Translations under genes and position numbers: made by a program | The notes under the pieces: model-generated | Told to the model about the DNA's origin: nothing | The model's database searches: none | What the model saw: the letters and a program-made list of their open reading frames with translations, nothing else | Part shown: in pieces, positions 24,628 to 33,774 of the stretch | Layout: each line of letters opens with the position of its first letter | How positions within the stretch are numbered: the stretch's first letter is position 1 | Assembly (NCBI GenBank): GCA_964524835.1 | Contig: CAZGEG010000010.1 | Location: forward strand, 62,001 to 126,000 | Source: JACRCG01 sp964524835 | GTDB taxonomy: Bacteria; Desulfobacterota; Desulfuromonadia; Geobacterales; Pseudopelobacteraceae | Reading direction: 5' to 3' | Length of the DNA: 64,000 nucleotides

Positions 24628-26352
24628 ATGTCAAAAACTGTAATTAAACCATCGCTGAAAAACCCGTTCAAACCGGCAGAAACTCTCGAATTTACAATCC
24701 CCGGAGAAATTCCCGGAAAGAAGGGGGGGTACGAAGAGGCGATGAAGGAAGGTCACGACCTGATCCAGCGTCCGGTCACGTCGGTCAGCATCGCCCAGAT
24801 TGAAAAGCAGCACTTCAAAAAGCGTATGACTGTTTGGGAGCGAATTCGCGTACTGACGGAAAACGAGCCCAATGTCCTCTTCCAGAACTGGGGCAAAAAC
24901 CTGGACGGCGCTTCTCTGGTGACCGGCATCCTCAACATCAACGGGCGGGATGTGGCGGTCTATGGCCATGATTTTACGGTTCGTGCCGGTTCGATTGATG
25001 CCACTAACGGCCGCAAATTGGCCCTGCTGTTTCAGATGGCCGGCGAGAAGGGTATACCACTGATCGGCATGAACGACTCGGCCGGTGCCTTCGTACCCGC
25101 TGGTGTCGGCGGCCTGGACGGGTATGCCGAGGCCTTTACCGCTCTGCGCAAGATCAGCGGCGTTGTCCCGTCAATCATGTGCATGTTCGGCTTCAATGCC
25201 GGCGGCGGCAGCTATCTTCCGCGCCAGGGAAGCTTTTTGATCCAGCCGCAGGACACCTTTTTCGGCCTGACCGGGCCGGGGGTGGTTAAATCGGTTCTGG
25301 GTGAGGATGTCACCCCTGAAGAGTTGGGTGGGCCAAAGGTGCATGGGCAGTCCGGAGTTGCCGACATGACGGTCGAGGACGAGGTGGATGCGCTGCGTAC
25401 CGCACTGCAGCTTCTTTCTTACCTCCCGGACAACAACAGTGTCATGGCCCGTTTCCGGGAAACGAGCGATCCGCTGGATCGCAAAACCTGGGAGATCAAC
25501 ACCCTGCTCAAAAAGGCCTTCAATTCTCCCACCGGGTTTAACACCCCTTTTGACGTTTCCATAATGATTCAGCAGATCTGCGACCATGGTGACTATTTCG
25601 AGCTTCAGCGCGATCGTGCCCGCGAGGCGGTGACCGCCTTAGGTCGCCTTGGCGGTAACGTGGTCGGATTTGTAGCCAACAACAGCGCGGTCGCCTCCGG
25701 CCAGATTACGGTCGATTCCGCCTACAAGATTGCCCGGTTCAACCGCTTCTGCAATATCTACAACATTCCGATGATCTTCATGGAAGATACCACCGGCTTC
25801 CTGCCGGGACGTGAGCAGGAAGGGCGCGGTATTGTTCAGGCCGGTCGTGCCATGCTGGATTCCATCGTCGATATCAGGACTCCGCGTATCCTGCTGATCA
25901 TCCGTAACGCCTACGGCGGAGCGTATGCCTCGTACAACAACTACCCCACCGGTGCCGACCTGGTGCTGGCGCTTCCCACGACCCGTCTGGCGGTCATGGG
26001 GCCTGCCGGCAAGGAATTCGTCTACAAGGATGAAGTGCGCAAGATGCGTGCTGCCGTTAACGAGCGGATAAAGCATGGTGTACAGCAGCGCATCACGGCC
26101 GGAATGTCGGCTGGAGAGGCCAAGATTGATGCCGAAAAGGATGCCGCCGACTGGCTGAAAATCGAGGATGCCGCCCTGAACATGCGTTATGAAAAAGAAC
26201 TTATGAACCCGAAAGAAGGTCTGGCCCTCGGCTCCATCTCCTCCCTTGTCATGCCCACCGACCTGCGCAAGGTACTGGGGGAGAACATGAACTTCTTCCT
26301 GCGCCACTACAAGCCGGGACCGATGCAGGCTGTTCAGCGCGAGTTCCATTAA
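24628..26352 (+). CDS. acyl-CoA carboxylase, carboxyltransferase subunit (propionyl-CoA type)
   Basis: A 574-aa carboxyltransferase of the AccD5/PccB family, which moves CO2 from carboxybiotin to an acyl-CoA. Seen are the two crotonase-like halves: GAFVPAGVGGLDGYAEAF-type region with oxyanion-hole glycines (FGFNAGGGSYLPRQ) in the first and FMEDTTGFLPGREQEGRGIV plus RNAYGGAYASYNN in the second. It is about 40-60 residues longer than usual, mostly at the N-terminus. With the following biotin carboxylase, and mutase and epimerase downstream, propionyl-CoA is the most likely substrate, but acetyl-CoA cannot be excluded. Confidence 0.88.
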   Translation: MSKTVIKPSLKNPFKPAETLEFTIPGEIPGKKGGYEEAMKEGHDLIQRPVTSVSIAQIEKQHFKKRMTVWERIRVLTENEPNVLFQNWGKNLDGASLVTGILNINGRDVAVYGHDFTVRAGSIDATNGRKLALLFQMAGEKGIPLIGMNDSAGAFVPAGVGGLDGYAEAFTALRKISGVVPSIMCMFGFNAGGGSYLPRQGSFLIQPQDTFFGLTGPGVVKSVLGEDVTPEELGGPKVHGQSGVADMTVEDEVDALRTALQLLSYLPDNNSVMARFRETSDPLDRKTWEINTLLKKAFNSPTGFNTPFDVSIMIQQICDHGDYFELQRDRAREAVTALGRLGGNVVGFVANNSAVASGQITVDSAYKIARFNRFCNIYNIPMIFMEDTTGFLPGREQEGRGIVQAGRAMLDSIVDIRTPRILLIIRNAYGGAYASYNNYPTGADLVLALPTTRLAVMGPAGKEFVYKDEVRKMRAAVNERIKHGVQQRITAGMSAGEAKIDAEKDAADWLKIEDAALNMRYEKELMNPKEGLALGSISSLVMPTDLRKVLGENMNFFLRHYKPGPMQAVQREFH

Positions 26353-26387
26353 TTTCATTCATTTATTAGATTGGAGATAAAGAGACC

Positions 26388-29297
26388 ATGCCACAGACCG
26401 ATTATTACAAGTATAACCCCCTGGTCCACCGGACCCGCAAATTGAGCAAATCAGCATCCGAGTGGGTGCGCTCCTTTTCCTGCGAAGATCTCAAACCGCT
26501 GATCGTCTGCCGCGGACCGATTCGTAAGGAAGCGATGGATGTCTATGAAGAGATGGGGATATCCCACTACGGCATCCTGCTTTCCGAGAAGGACTCGATT
26601 ATCTACCCGAATGCACTGGCGCCTGAGTTGCGCCAGTTAACCGATTCAACCCGGGTCCACCGGGTGCCCGACTACAGCGGTGCCAGCAAGGAAGAGCGGG
26701 TTGAGCGCATCAACCAGATCATCCAGATGGCCAAGGATAACGGCTACGATTCAATCTTTGCCGGCTACGGTTTCATGGCAGAGGATGAGGAATTTGTCGC
26801 TGCAATTGAAAAGGCCGGCCTCAAGTTCATCGGACCATGTGCCGCCACCCAGGCCAAGGCCGGTAAAAAGGATGAGGCCAAGCGCACCGCACTGCAGGTG
26901 AATGTCAGTGTTACCCCAGGCATAAACAATGTAACCGCCCTGACGCTGCTCAAGAAGTATCCGACCCGCGAAAAGCTGCTCAAGCTGGTCGAAGCAGAAG
27001 GGTTGGCCTGTGACAAAAAGATTCTGGCGGACAAGAAAATTGCCATTGAGACTCTGGCCGATCATATCCTGATGACCTCGTACAGCAAGGGGCTCGACCT
27101 GTTTACCATAGAGGAGCTCTCTGCCCAGGTGCAGGCTGAAGTAACCGAACTTTTCAAAAAATATCCACAGAGCCGCTTCCGTATCAAGGCTATCGGCGGA
27201 GGCGGCGGCAAAGGTCAGCGAATCGTTGGGGCTTCTCTGCTGGCGCTGAAAAAAGCCGACGACAAGGCGATTGCCAAGGCGGCCGCCGAGGCTCCGGCCA
27301 TGGTGCGCGAGGTGCTGAACGAGGTTAAGGCCAACGGTGTCGGCGACAATAAAAACGTCCTGATCGAGCTGAACATCGAGCAGACCCGCCACAACGAAAT
27401 CCAGCTGCTGGGGAACGGCGAGTGGTGTATCTCACTTGGTGGCCGCGACTGCTCCCTGCAGATGCACGAGCAGAAACTCCTGGAGGTTTCCGTTACCCAG
27501 GAAGGATTGATGGCAGCCATCGAGAAGGCAAAGAGTGCCGGCCGCAAGGCCGAAGTCAAGGCGCTGGAAAGCGATCTGAAGGTGCTTGCACGGATGGAAG
27601 AGGAATCGGCCCGCTTTGGTCAGGCCGTAGGGCTTGATTCCGCCTCAACCTTCGAGTGCATCGTCGACCGCGATCGCCACTTCTTTATGGAGGTGAACAC
27701 CCGCATCCAAGTTGAGCACCGTGTAACCGAGCTCTGCTACAGCCTCAAGTTTACCAATCCCAAGGACAAGAATGATTTCTTCATTGTCGAGTCTCTGGTG
27801 GAGGCGATGGCCCTCCTGGCGCGACACAAGGAGCGTCTGCCCAAACCGGAGCGCGTTGTCCGTTTCAACGCCTCGGTCGAGGCACGTCTGAACGCAACCG
27901 ATGCCTCACTATCGCCCCATGCAGGCGGTATGATCCGCTACTGGTCGAAGCCGATCAAAGGCGAAGTTCGTGATGACCAGGGCATCTGCATGACCAACCC
28001 TGATACCGGCATCTTCATGAAATATAAAGTGGCCGGTGCCTACGATTCCAATATTGCCCTGCTCCTCACCAAGGGAGATGATCGTCTTGCCAGCTATCAG
28101 CGCCTCTCCGATGTTTTATGCAGCACGACGCTGCGCGGCAGCGCATTGGCCACGAACCTCGAATTCCATTACGGGCTGGTGAGCTGGTTCCTGGGGCGTA
28201 ATGTCATGGCCAAGCCGACGACCCGCTTCGTAGTCCCCTACCTGGCGCTGGTCGGTACCCTCAAGGAAGAGGCCAACAAGCTGGATGTCATCTATGCCTT
28301 TTTCCAGATGAAGAAGCACTATGCCAAGCATGTGGCCGAACAGTATGCCGATCAGCCGGACGTCTGTGCCAAAGAGCTGAAAAACATCTCCGCCCTGCTT
28401 GACCGGAAGGGGACACTGATCACTCGCCCGATGGAGCGCCTCCTTGAAGATCCGCACCTTCTTTCGGGGTGGTTGAGCGTGAACACGAAGAACTTCCGCA
28501 TCGACAAGGGGAGGGTCGTCTGGCTGAGGAATCCTCTCGGGGTACTCAATGAAACCTACGAATTCCTGCATATGAATTACCGCCCGCACAAACCGGCTGC
28601 GGAAATCATCTGGGATCATGACAACGAACTGCTGCAGCAGTCGCTGCACTTCTACCGTACCCTGCGTGAAAAACTCGGGCTGGAGCGGGACGAGTATTTC
28701 AAACTCAATGAACTGGTCCAGAAGGAAAAGCCGCAGGCAGGCTTTGATGCAGAAACCTGGGAACAGATCCGTTCCGCCCACTTTGGCTATGAGGCCGGGC
28801 TTGAACTGTTGGGGATGCTGTTCCTGATCGGCGAAAACACCAGGTTCTGGGATATGAAGGTTCAGGACGACCTGGAGGTCGTGATCCCTGATTACTTGAC
28901 CGACCTCGATCTGCAGGCGCGGATGAAAAAGATCCTGGTGCCGCCGCCGGCAACCAAGGCGGACGAAATTGTTGCGGTGTGCGGCGGGATGTATTACGGC
29001 CAGGAAGCGCCGGGTCTGCCGACGTTCGTGAGCGAGGGGATGCATTTCGAAAAGGACCAGCCGCTTTACATCATCGAAGTAATGAAAATGTTCAACACGA
29101 TACGGGCGCCATTCTCCGGGACCATCGACAAGATCATCATGGAAGGGGCCGACGGCACCATTGTCCAGAAGGGGCAGCCGCTCTTCAAAATCACTCCGGA
29201 CGAGAAATTTGTCGAGGTGGATCAGAAGTCGGTTGATAAGGAAAAGCGCGAACGGACAGGTGAGTATCTGAAGGCTGTACTGCATAACACGTTTTAA
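26388..29297 (+). CDS. biotin carboxylase/biotin carboxyl carrier fusion, long form
   Basis: A 969-aa protein with a biotin carboxylase ATP-grasp domain (N-terminal KPLIVCRGPIRKEAMDVYEEMG; glycine-rich loop IKAIGGGGGKGQR; MEVNTRIQVEHRVTE), a helical region of about 300 residues (about 570-870) with no domain I recognise, and a C-terminal biotinyl domain with EVMKM, biotin attachment Lys900. It would carboxylate its own biotin and feed the carboxyltransferase encoded 35 bp upstream. Ordinary alpha subunits have about 660 residues; this one also has inserts within the ATP-grasp part. Known long forms occur in Deltaproteobacteria-type genomes, but I cannot name the subfamily. Confidence 0.85.
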   Translation: MPQTDYYKYNPLVHRTRKLSKSASEWVRSFSCEDLKPLIVCRGPIRKEAMDVYEEMGISHYGILLSEKDSIIYPNALAPELRQLTDSTRVHRVPDYSGASKEERVERINQIIQMAKDNGYDSIFAGYGFMAEDEEFVAAIEKAGLKFIGPCAATQAKAGKKDEAKRTALQVNVSVTPGINNVTALTLLKKYPTREKLLKLVEAEGLACDKKILADKKIAIETLADHILMTSYSKGLDLFTIEELSAQVQAEVTELFKKYPQSRFRIKAIGGGGGKGQRIVGASLLALKKADDKAIAKAAAEAPAMVREVLNEVKANGVGDNKNVLIELNIEQTRHNEIQLLGNGEWCISLGGRDCSLQMHEQKLLEVSVTQEGLMAAIEKAKSAGRKAEVKALESDLKVLARMEEESARFGQAVGLDSASTFECIVDRDRHFFMEVNTRIQVEHRVTELCYSLKFTNPKDKNDFFIVESLVEAMALLARHKERLPKPERVVRFNASVEARLNATDASLSPHAGGMIRYWSKPIKGEVRDDQGICMTNPDTGIFMKYKVAGAYDSNIALLLTKGDDRLASYQRLSDVLCSTTLRGSALATNLEFHYGLVSWFLGRNVMAKPTTRFVVPYLALVGTLKEEANKLDVIYAFFQMKKHYAKHVAEQYADQPDVCAKELKNISALLDRKGTLITRPMERLLEDPHLLSGWLSVNTKNFRIDKGRVVWLRNPLGVLNETYEFLHMNYRPHKPAAEIIWDHDNELLQQSLHFYRTLREKLGLERDEYFKLNELVQKEKPQAGFDAETWEQIRSAHFGYEAGLELLGMLFLIGENTRFWDMKVQDDLEVVIPDYLTDLDLQARMKKILVPPPATKADEIVAVCGGMYYGQEAPGLPTFVSEGMHFEKDQPLYIIEVMKMFNTIRAPFSGTIDKIIMEGADGTIVQKGQPLFKITPDEKFVEVDQKSVDKEKRERTGEYLKAVLHNTF

Positions 29298-29350
29298 CCG
29301 TGAAACGATAAAAAGCATTTAGAGCAGCAGAGGTACCGATCGGAAAAACA

Positions 29351-29397
29351 GGAGGCTAAAGGTGAAGGGTTGATTCTTTTTCTTTAGCCTCTTGTTC
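29351..29397. repeat. inverted repeat between biotin carboxylase and mutase genes
   Basis: Arms GAGGCTAAAG and CTTTAGCCTC, extendable to AACA/TGTT with one mismatch, enclose a T-rich loop. Left arm (ggctaaaggtgaaggg) resembles the GGCTGAA units at 24474-24502. It could terminate the carboxylase transcript weakly, though no clear U run follows. Confidence 0.55.
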
Positions 29398-29443
29398 GTT
29401 GGTTGAATCGCTATGTTTAATAATATTATTAGAGGTGTCAGTC

Positions 29444-31096
29444 ATGAGCATCAACGAAAGCAAGCTGAAGTGGAATGAAAAAGTCGGCAAATTGGTCGCC
29501 AGGTCACCGGAACGGACGGAAAAATTCCTGACGACATCAAATATCGAGATGGAGCGCTGTTTTACGCCCGGCTTCGACTACCCCGGCTACGAGGAACAGC
29601 TGGGCCTTCCGGGTGAGTATCCGTACACGCGCGGAGTGCAGCCGACCATGTACCGCGGCCGCTTCTGGACCATGCGCCAGTATGCCGGCTTCGGCACCGC
29701 CAAAGAGTCCAACGAACGCTACAAATATCTCCTCTCCGCGGGGCAGACCGGGCTTTCGATCGCCTTTGACCTGCCGACCCAGATGGGGTACGACTCCGAC
29801 GCCGGCATGAGCCTGGGAGAGGTCGGTAAGGTCGGCGTGGCGATCGATTCTCTGGCCGACATGGAAATCCTCTTCGATGGCATCCCGCTCGACAAGGTGT
29901 CCACGTCAATGACGATCAACTCCACCGCTGCCATCCTGCTCTGCATGTACATTGCAGTGGCCGAAAAGCAGGGGGTCTCAGCCGACAAGATTTCCGGCAC
30001 CATTCAGAACGACATCCTCAAGGAGTACATGGCACGGGGTACCTACATCTACCCCCCCAAGGAATCCATGAGGATCATCACCGATATCTTTGCCTACTGT
30101 AAAGACAATGTGCCGAAGTGGAACACGATCTCCATCTCCGGTTACCATATCCGCGAGGCCGGCTCCAGTGCCGTACAGGAAGTAGCCTTTACGCTGGCCG
30201 ACGGCATCGCCTATGTTGATGCCGCCATCAAGGCGGGTCTGGAAGTGGATGAATTCGCCCCAAGGCTCGCCTTCTTCTTCAACGCGCACAACAACTTGTT
30301 CGAAGAGGTTGCCAAGTTCCGTGCCGCCCGCCGTATCTGGGCAAAGATCATGAAGGAACGCTTTGGCGCCAAAGATCCGAAATCACTGATGCTCCGCTTC
30401 CACACCCAGACAGCAGGCTGCACCCTGACCGCCCAGCAGCCTGACAACAACATCATGCGTGTCACCATTCAAGCCCTGGCGGCAGTACTTGGCGGCACTC
30501 AGTCGCTGCACACCAACTCCCGTGACGAAGCGCTGGCGCTGCCGACCGAAGAATCCGTCCGCATCGCCCTGCGCACCCAGCAGGTCATCGCCTACGAATC
30601 GGGCGCTGCCGACAGCATCGACCCGCTGGCCGGTTCGTTCCTGGTCGAATCCTTGACCGACCAGATCGAGAAGGACGCCCTGGAATACATTGAAAAGATC
30701 GACAAACTGGGGGGGGCTGTCGAGGCGATCTCGCGCGGGTTCCAGCAGAAGGAGATCCAGGATTCGGCCTACGCGTATCAGAAGGCTATTGAAAAAGACC
30801 AGCTGGTCATCGTCGGCGTCAACAAGTTCACCGTACAGGAACCGCCGCCGACCGGCCTGCTGAGGGTCAAGGAAGAGGTGGAGATTTCCCAGAAAAAATC
30901 CCTGGCTGCCATGAAGGGAGGCCGGGACGACGCTGCGGTGAAAGCGGCGCTCGCGGTACTGGAAACGGCTGCCAAGGGTTCGGGAAATCTCATGCCGCAT
31001 ATCCTCGCGGCGGTCAAGACCTATGCAACACTGGGAGAAATTGCCGATGTGTTCCGCGGGGTGTTCGGAAAGCATACCGAGACGGTAGTGCTGTAA
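29444..31096 (+). CDS. methylmalonyl-CoA mutase, large (catalytic) subunit
   Basis: A 550-aa B12-dependent mutase chain that interconverts methylmalonyl-CoA and succinyl-CoA. Motifs: GVQPTMYRGRFWTMRQYAGFGTA (substrate Tyr), SIAFDLPTQMGYDSD, GTIQNDILKEYMARGTYIYPP (the Arg at this place is typical of methylmalonyl-CoA mutase; isobutyryl-CoA mutase has Gln), ISISGYHIREAG. The protein ends after the TIM-barrel and linker: there is no DxHxxG cobalamin-binding domain, so a separate small B12 subunit is required and is not in this window. ATG at 29444 follows GAGGT by eight bases and is chosen over an upstream frame opening. Confidence 0.92.
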   Translation: MSINESKLKWNEKVGKLVARSPERTEKFLTTSNIEMERCFTPGFDYPGYEEQLGLPGEYPYTRGVQPTMYRGRFWTMRQYAGFGTAKESNERYKYLLSAGQTGLSIAFDLPTQMGYDSDAGMSLGEVGKVGVAIDSLADMEILFDGIPLDKVSTSMTINSTAAILLCMYIAVAEKQGVSADKISGTIQNDILKEYMARGTYIYPPKESMRIITDIFAYCKDNVPKWNTISISGYHIREAGSSAVQEVAFTLADGIAYVDAAIKAGLEVDEFAPRLAFFFNAHNNLFEEVAKFRAARRIWAKIMKERFGAKDPKSLMLRFHTQTAGCTLTAQQPDNNIMRVTIQALAAVLGGTQSLHTNSRDEALALPTEESVRIALRTQQVIAYESGAADSIDPLAGSFLVESLTDQIEKDALEYIEKIDKLGGAVEAISRGFQQKEIQDSAYAYQKAIEKDQLVIVGVNKFTVQEPPPTGLLRVKEEVEISQKKSLAAMKGGRDDAAVKAALAVLETAAKGSGNLMPHILAAVKTYATLGEIADVFRGVFGKHTETVVL

Positions 31097-31163
31097 TTGT
31101 TTCGTGAAAATAACTGTTCTGTAACCTTGTTGTAAGAAAACGTGTGTATAGTGAGGGAGTTTG

Positions 31164-31568
31164 ATGCTTACAAAAATAAACCATATCGGCATTGCGGTGA
31201 AGTCTCTCGACGATGCACTCCCCTTCTACCGTGACAATCTCGGCATGGAGCTCAAAGGAGTCGAGGAGGTTGTTGAGCAGAGGGTCAGAGTTGCCATGCT
31301 GCAGGTTGGCGAATCAATGGTAGAGCTGTTGGAGCCGACTTCAGAAGACAGCCCCGTGGCTAAGTTCATCGAAAAAAACGGCGCCGGGGTCCACCACATA
31401 GCCTATGAAGTTGCTGATATTGAGGCGGCGATAGCCGCACTGATTGTCGGCGGCGCGCGCATGATCGACGAGAAACCGCGTCATGGCGCGCATGGCACCC
31501 GCATAGCCTTTATTCACCCGAAGAGCAGCAACGGTGTGCTGACGGAGTTGTGCCAGGCAGGGCACTGA
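31164..31568 (+). CDS. mce: methylmalonyl-CoA epimerase
   Basis: A 134-aa vicinal-oxygen-chelate protein that epimerises (R)- and (S)-methylmalonyl-CoA. The metal-ligand layout is visible: His in INHIGIAV near the N-terminus, VELLEPT, a second His in GAGVHHIAYEV and Glu in VLTELCQAGH at the C-terminus. Length and start (ATG after GAGGGAG) are normal. It follows the mutase gene by 67 bp, which completes the carboxylase-epimerase-mutase route between propionyl-CoA and succinyl-CoA except for the B12 subunit. Confidence 0.93.
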   Translation: MLTKINHIGIAVKSLDDALPFYRDNLGMELKGVEEVVEQRVRVAMLQVGESMVELLEPTSEDSPVAKFIEKNGAGVHHIAYEVADIEAAIAALIVGGARMIDEKPRHGAHGTRIAFIHPKSSNGVLTELCQAGH

Positions 31569-31642
31569 AAGCACGATAACATCAAAAAATAATACATCAT
31601 TCTGTTTTTGCAGAAGTTTTGCGGCCCTATATGAATTTTATG

Positions 31643-31670
31643 TTGACATGCTTTTGATTTGTTGTATATT
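31643..31670 (+). promoter_or_regulatory. sigma-70 promoter of the OmpJ leader
   Basis: TTGACA at 31643-31648, 16-base spacer, TATATT at 31665-31670. It is a near-consensus promoter inside an AT-rich stretch after the epimerase gene. Confidence 0.75.
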
Positions 31671-31676
31671 TCGCTC

Positions 31677-31880
31677 GCTCAAATAGAACAAACTCTGAAA
31701 CAAACGAACCTAGAAAAGTAGCTGACCGATTATAATTACTGAGAACCAGTTTGAGCTGGCAGCAACGACCGGGAGCGAAACAAACTGTGAACGTTTCAGA
31801 AAGAAAATATATTTGTTTATCCTTGTATTGTACCTTTAGGCATCCGCTTCTGAACCGGATGCCTAAAGGTATTTTTGTTT
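31677..31880 (+). ncRNA. candidate leader/regulatory RNA ending in a terminator
   Basis: From the inferred start at about 31677, TCTGAAAC (31694-31701) can pair exactly with GTTTCAGA (31793-31800), enclosing a hairpin CCAG-tttgag-CTGG (31746-31759). A 15-bp terminator follows. This could be a small RNA or a riboswitch/attenuator for the porin gene. No known class was recognised. Confidence 0.5.
31832..31878 (+). terminator. intrinsic terminator within the OmpJ leader
   Basis: Perfect 15-bp stem ACCTTTAGGCATCCG (31832-31846) with its complement at 31856-31870, followed by ATTTTTGTTT. It lies 153 bases before the porin start codon. Confidence 0.88.
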
Positions 31881-32030
31881 AGAGAGCCTTTTGATTCCGA
31901 CGGCAAAATTGTTTGAGAGGTTCAGGCCAAATTTACTACGAAAGGTGGTGAGCAACGGCATCAAGCTAATCCGACAGTACGTTACCCGCAGTTGTACAAG
32001 CAACTAATCATAAAAATTGGAGGAGCACAC

Positions 32031-33368
32031 ATGAATTTCAAAAAAACAGCAGCAATCGCAACGGCAGCAGGCGCTTTGGCCGCGATCTCCGTACCGGCGA
32101 TGGCGTTGGAGAACGAGTTCCACGGCATGTACCGCGCGTACGGCTACGTGACCAACGCACTGTCCGGCGCAACGGGTGTCTTCAACCTGAAGGAAAATTC
32201 GCCAACCGACAAGTATTTCGAGCAGCGCGCCCGCATCCAGTACACCGCCAAAGCCAGCGATGACCTGAAACTGGTCACCCACTTCGAGCTTGACACCAAG
32301 TTCGGCGGATCAAGAAACGCTACATATGTTGCAGGTGATGCTGGTAACCTTGACGCCGACAAGGTGACACTCGAAACCAAGAATGTTTATCTTGACTTTA
32401 ACTGCCCGATTACAGGCTCCAACGTAAAGGTTGGTATTCAACCATTCAATGACGCACATCAGGGGACTTTTGGCTACTTTGATGCCACTGGCGTAGTCAT
32501 CAGCAAAAAATACAACAACCTTACCGGCACGTACGGCTATTTCACGATCGACAGCACCGCAAGCGTATCGACGGCCGGCGTCTTTGGTACCGGAACTACC
32601 TTCCCTACCTACAGAACCGCTACCGACCTGAACATAGTAGATGTCAAGATGGCCATCAACAAGGACCTCACCGTCGGCGCGAACTATTACAACGTCCTTT
32701 CCGGTAGAGACAACCTGTTCCTCAACATGGTCGGTCTTAACGCCGCTGCGAAGGTCGGCCCTGCTGCCCTGACCGCATCTGCCGGCTATCAGTTCGGTGA
32801 TGCCGCTACTACAGGCAAACTCGCCGCATTCGGTGGCGCGGTTGCCGCCAAGGTTGACGTCGGTGTAGGCAAAGTCAATGCGGCCGTTCTCTATCTCTCC
32901 GGCGACGATGCCAAAGCAGGCTCAGACAACACCGCATGGCAGCCCATCGCCCCTGCGCAAAACTACTTCGCGCCTGCCAACATGTGGCTGATCACCAGGA
33001 ACGTGGCCACCATAACCTCTACAGCATCCATCGGCGGTTCTCAAAGTCTCACCAAGGGCGACCGTGGTATCCTCGGCGTATTTGCCGGATTTGAAGGCGC
33101 AAAGGACAAGATCTTCTACAATGCCAACGTCGGCTGGGCACAGGTTGATAAGAAGCGGGCAGCAGACAGCGCAGCTATTGGCACCGAACTTAATGCAACC
33201 GTCGGTTACAAGCTCTACAGCAATCTGTCCGCCAGCTTCACTGCAGCATATGCAATCCTGGGTGATGGCTACGGTAAAAACGTTGCTGCAGCAAAGCTGT
33301 TGCCTGGCGGAATTGCCAATGCTGACGACCCTTTCCTGACCAACGTCGCTCTTAACTACACATTCTAA
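32031..33368 (+). CDS. outer-membrane channel protein (OmpJ-like porin)
   Basis: A 445-aa protein with a Sec signal peptide (MNFKKTAAIATAAGALAAIS, cleavage near AMA-LE), and a long series of alternating amphipathic strands ending in an aromatic residue (LTNVALNYTF), as required for BamA-dependent beta-barrels. Together with the mutase/epimerase neighbours, it resembles Geobacter OmpJ, an abundant outer-membrane channel involved in metal reduction, but I compare from memory only. The start chosen follows GGAGGAG. A long leader with an internal terminator precedes it and a small periplasmic protein gene follows after 63 bp. Confidence 0.8.
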   Translation: MNFKKTAAIATAAGALAAISVPAMALENEFHGMYRAYGYVTNALSGATGVFNLKENSPTDKYFEQRARIQYTAKASDDLKLVTHFELDTKFGGSRNATYVAGDAGNLDADKVTLETKNVYLDFNCPITGSNVKVGIQPFNDAHQGTFGYFDATGVVISKKYNNLTGTYGYFTIDSTASVSTAGVFGTGTTFPTYRTATDLNIVDVKMAINKDLTVGANYYNVLSGRDNLFLNMVGLNAAAKVGPAALTASAGYQFGDAATTGKLAAFGGAVAAKVDVGVGKVNAAVLYLSGDDAKAGSDNTAWQPIAPAQNYFAPANMWLITRNVATITSTASIGGSQSLTKGDRGILGVFAGFEGAKDKIFYNANVGWAQVDKKRAADSAAIGTELNATVGYKLYSNLSASFTAAYAILGDGYGKNVAAAKLLPGGIANADDPFLTNVALNYTF

Positions 33369-33431
33369 TAACCTGAACCTCCCGGGGGTGCGCTGTTGCA
33401 CCCCCGGACGAAAAATACCGGAGGATATACC

Positions 33432-33707
33432 ATGAAAAAAATTGCCGTTATGATGCTTGCCGCTTTCAGCATGGCTGTCGCCGTACCAGTCTTTGCTGCT
33501 GAGATGGACAAGGAAACCAAGGATCAGTGCCTGCTGGCTTCCAAAGGATGCGCTCATGAAACCAAGACTATCCAGCAGAAAATAAAGGCACTCGACGCAG
33601 AGATCAAAAAAGGCAAGAAAGTCTATTCTGCCGATGAGATCAAAAAACTGGAAGGAAAGCTGAAAGAAGCCAATGACTTTCTCGATAACCTGCTGACGAA
33701 ACCTTAG
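33432..33707 (+). CDS. small periplasmic protein of unknown function
   Basis: A 91-aa protein with a clear signal peptide (cleavage after VFA-A, about residue 22), leaving a mature chain of about 69 residues with two cysteines (QCLLASKGC) and a lysine/glutamate-rich helical, probably coiled-coil, remainder. Strong GGAGG ribosome site. It lies between the OmpJ-like gene and an intrinsic terminator, so both are probably on one transcript. Function not known; an outer-membrane or periplasmic chaperone role is only a guess. Confidence 0.75.
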   Translation: MKKIAVMMLAAFSMAVAVPVFAAEMDKETKDQCLLASKGCAHETKTIQQKIKALDAEIKKGKKVYSADEIKKLEGKLKEANDFLDNLLTKP

Positions 33708-33739
33708 TCGTATTTATTCAAACTGTCTGTATGATCTCT

Positions 33740-33768
33740 GGCGGCATGGAAACATGCCGCCCTTTTTT
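33740..33768 (+). terminator. intrinsic terminator after the small periplasmic protein gene
   Basis: Stem GGCGGCATG/CATGCCGCC with a four-base loop, followed by C and six T. Confidence 0.92.
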
Positions 33769-33774
33769 ATGGTA

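Larger units (their letters stand above)
31569..32030 (+). promoter_or_regulatory. long structured leader region of the OmpJ-like gene
   Basis: No protein gene is seen in these 460 bases. A promoter at 31643-31670 is followed by a potentially folded RNA, an intrinsic terminator at 31832-31878, and another 150 bases to the start codon, where GGAGGAG provides the ribosome site. The region does not match the riboswitch consensus sequences I know (cyclic di-GMP-I, cobalamin, SAM, ydaO). Confidence 0.65.

Noticed and set aside
31569..32030. cyclic di-GMP-I (GEMM) riboswitch in the OmpJ leader
   Set aside because: GEMM conserved blocks (GCACAGGGCAAACC, CGCAAAGCC) are absent, although such riboswitches are common in this group.
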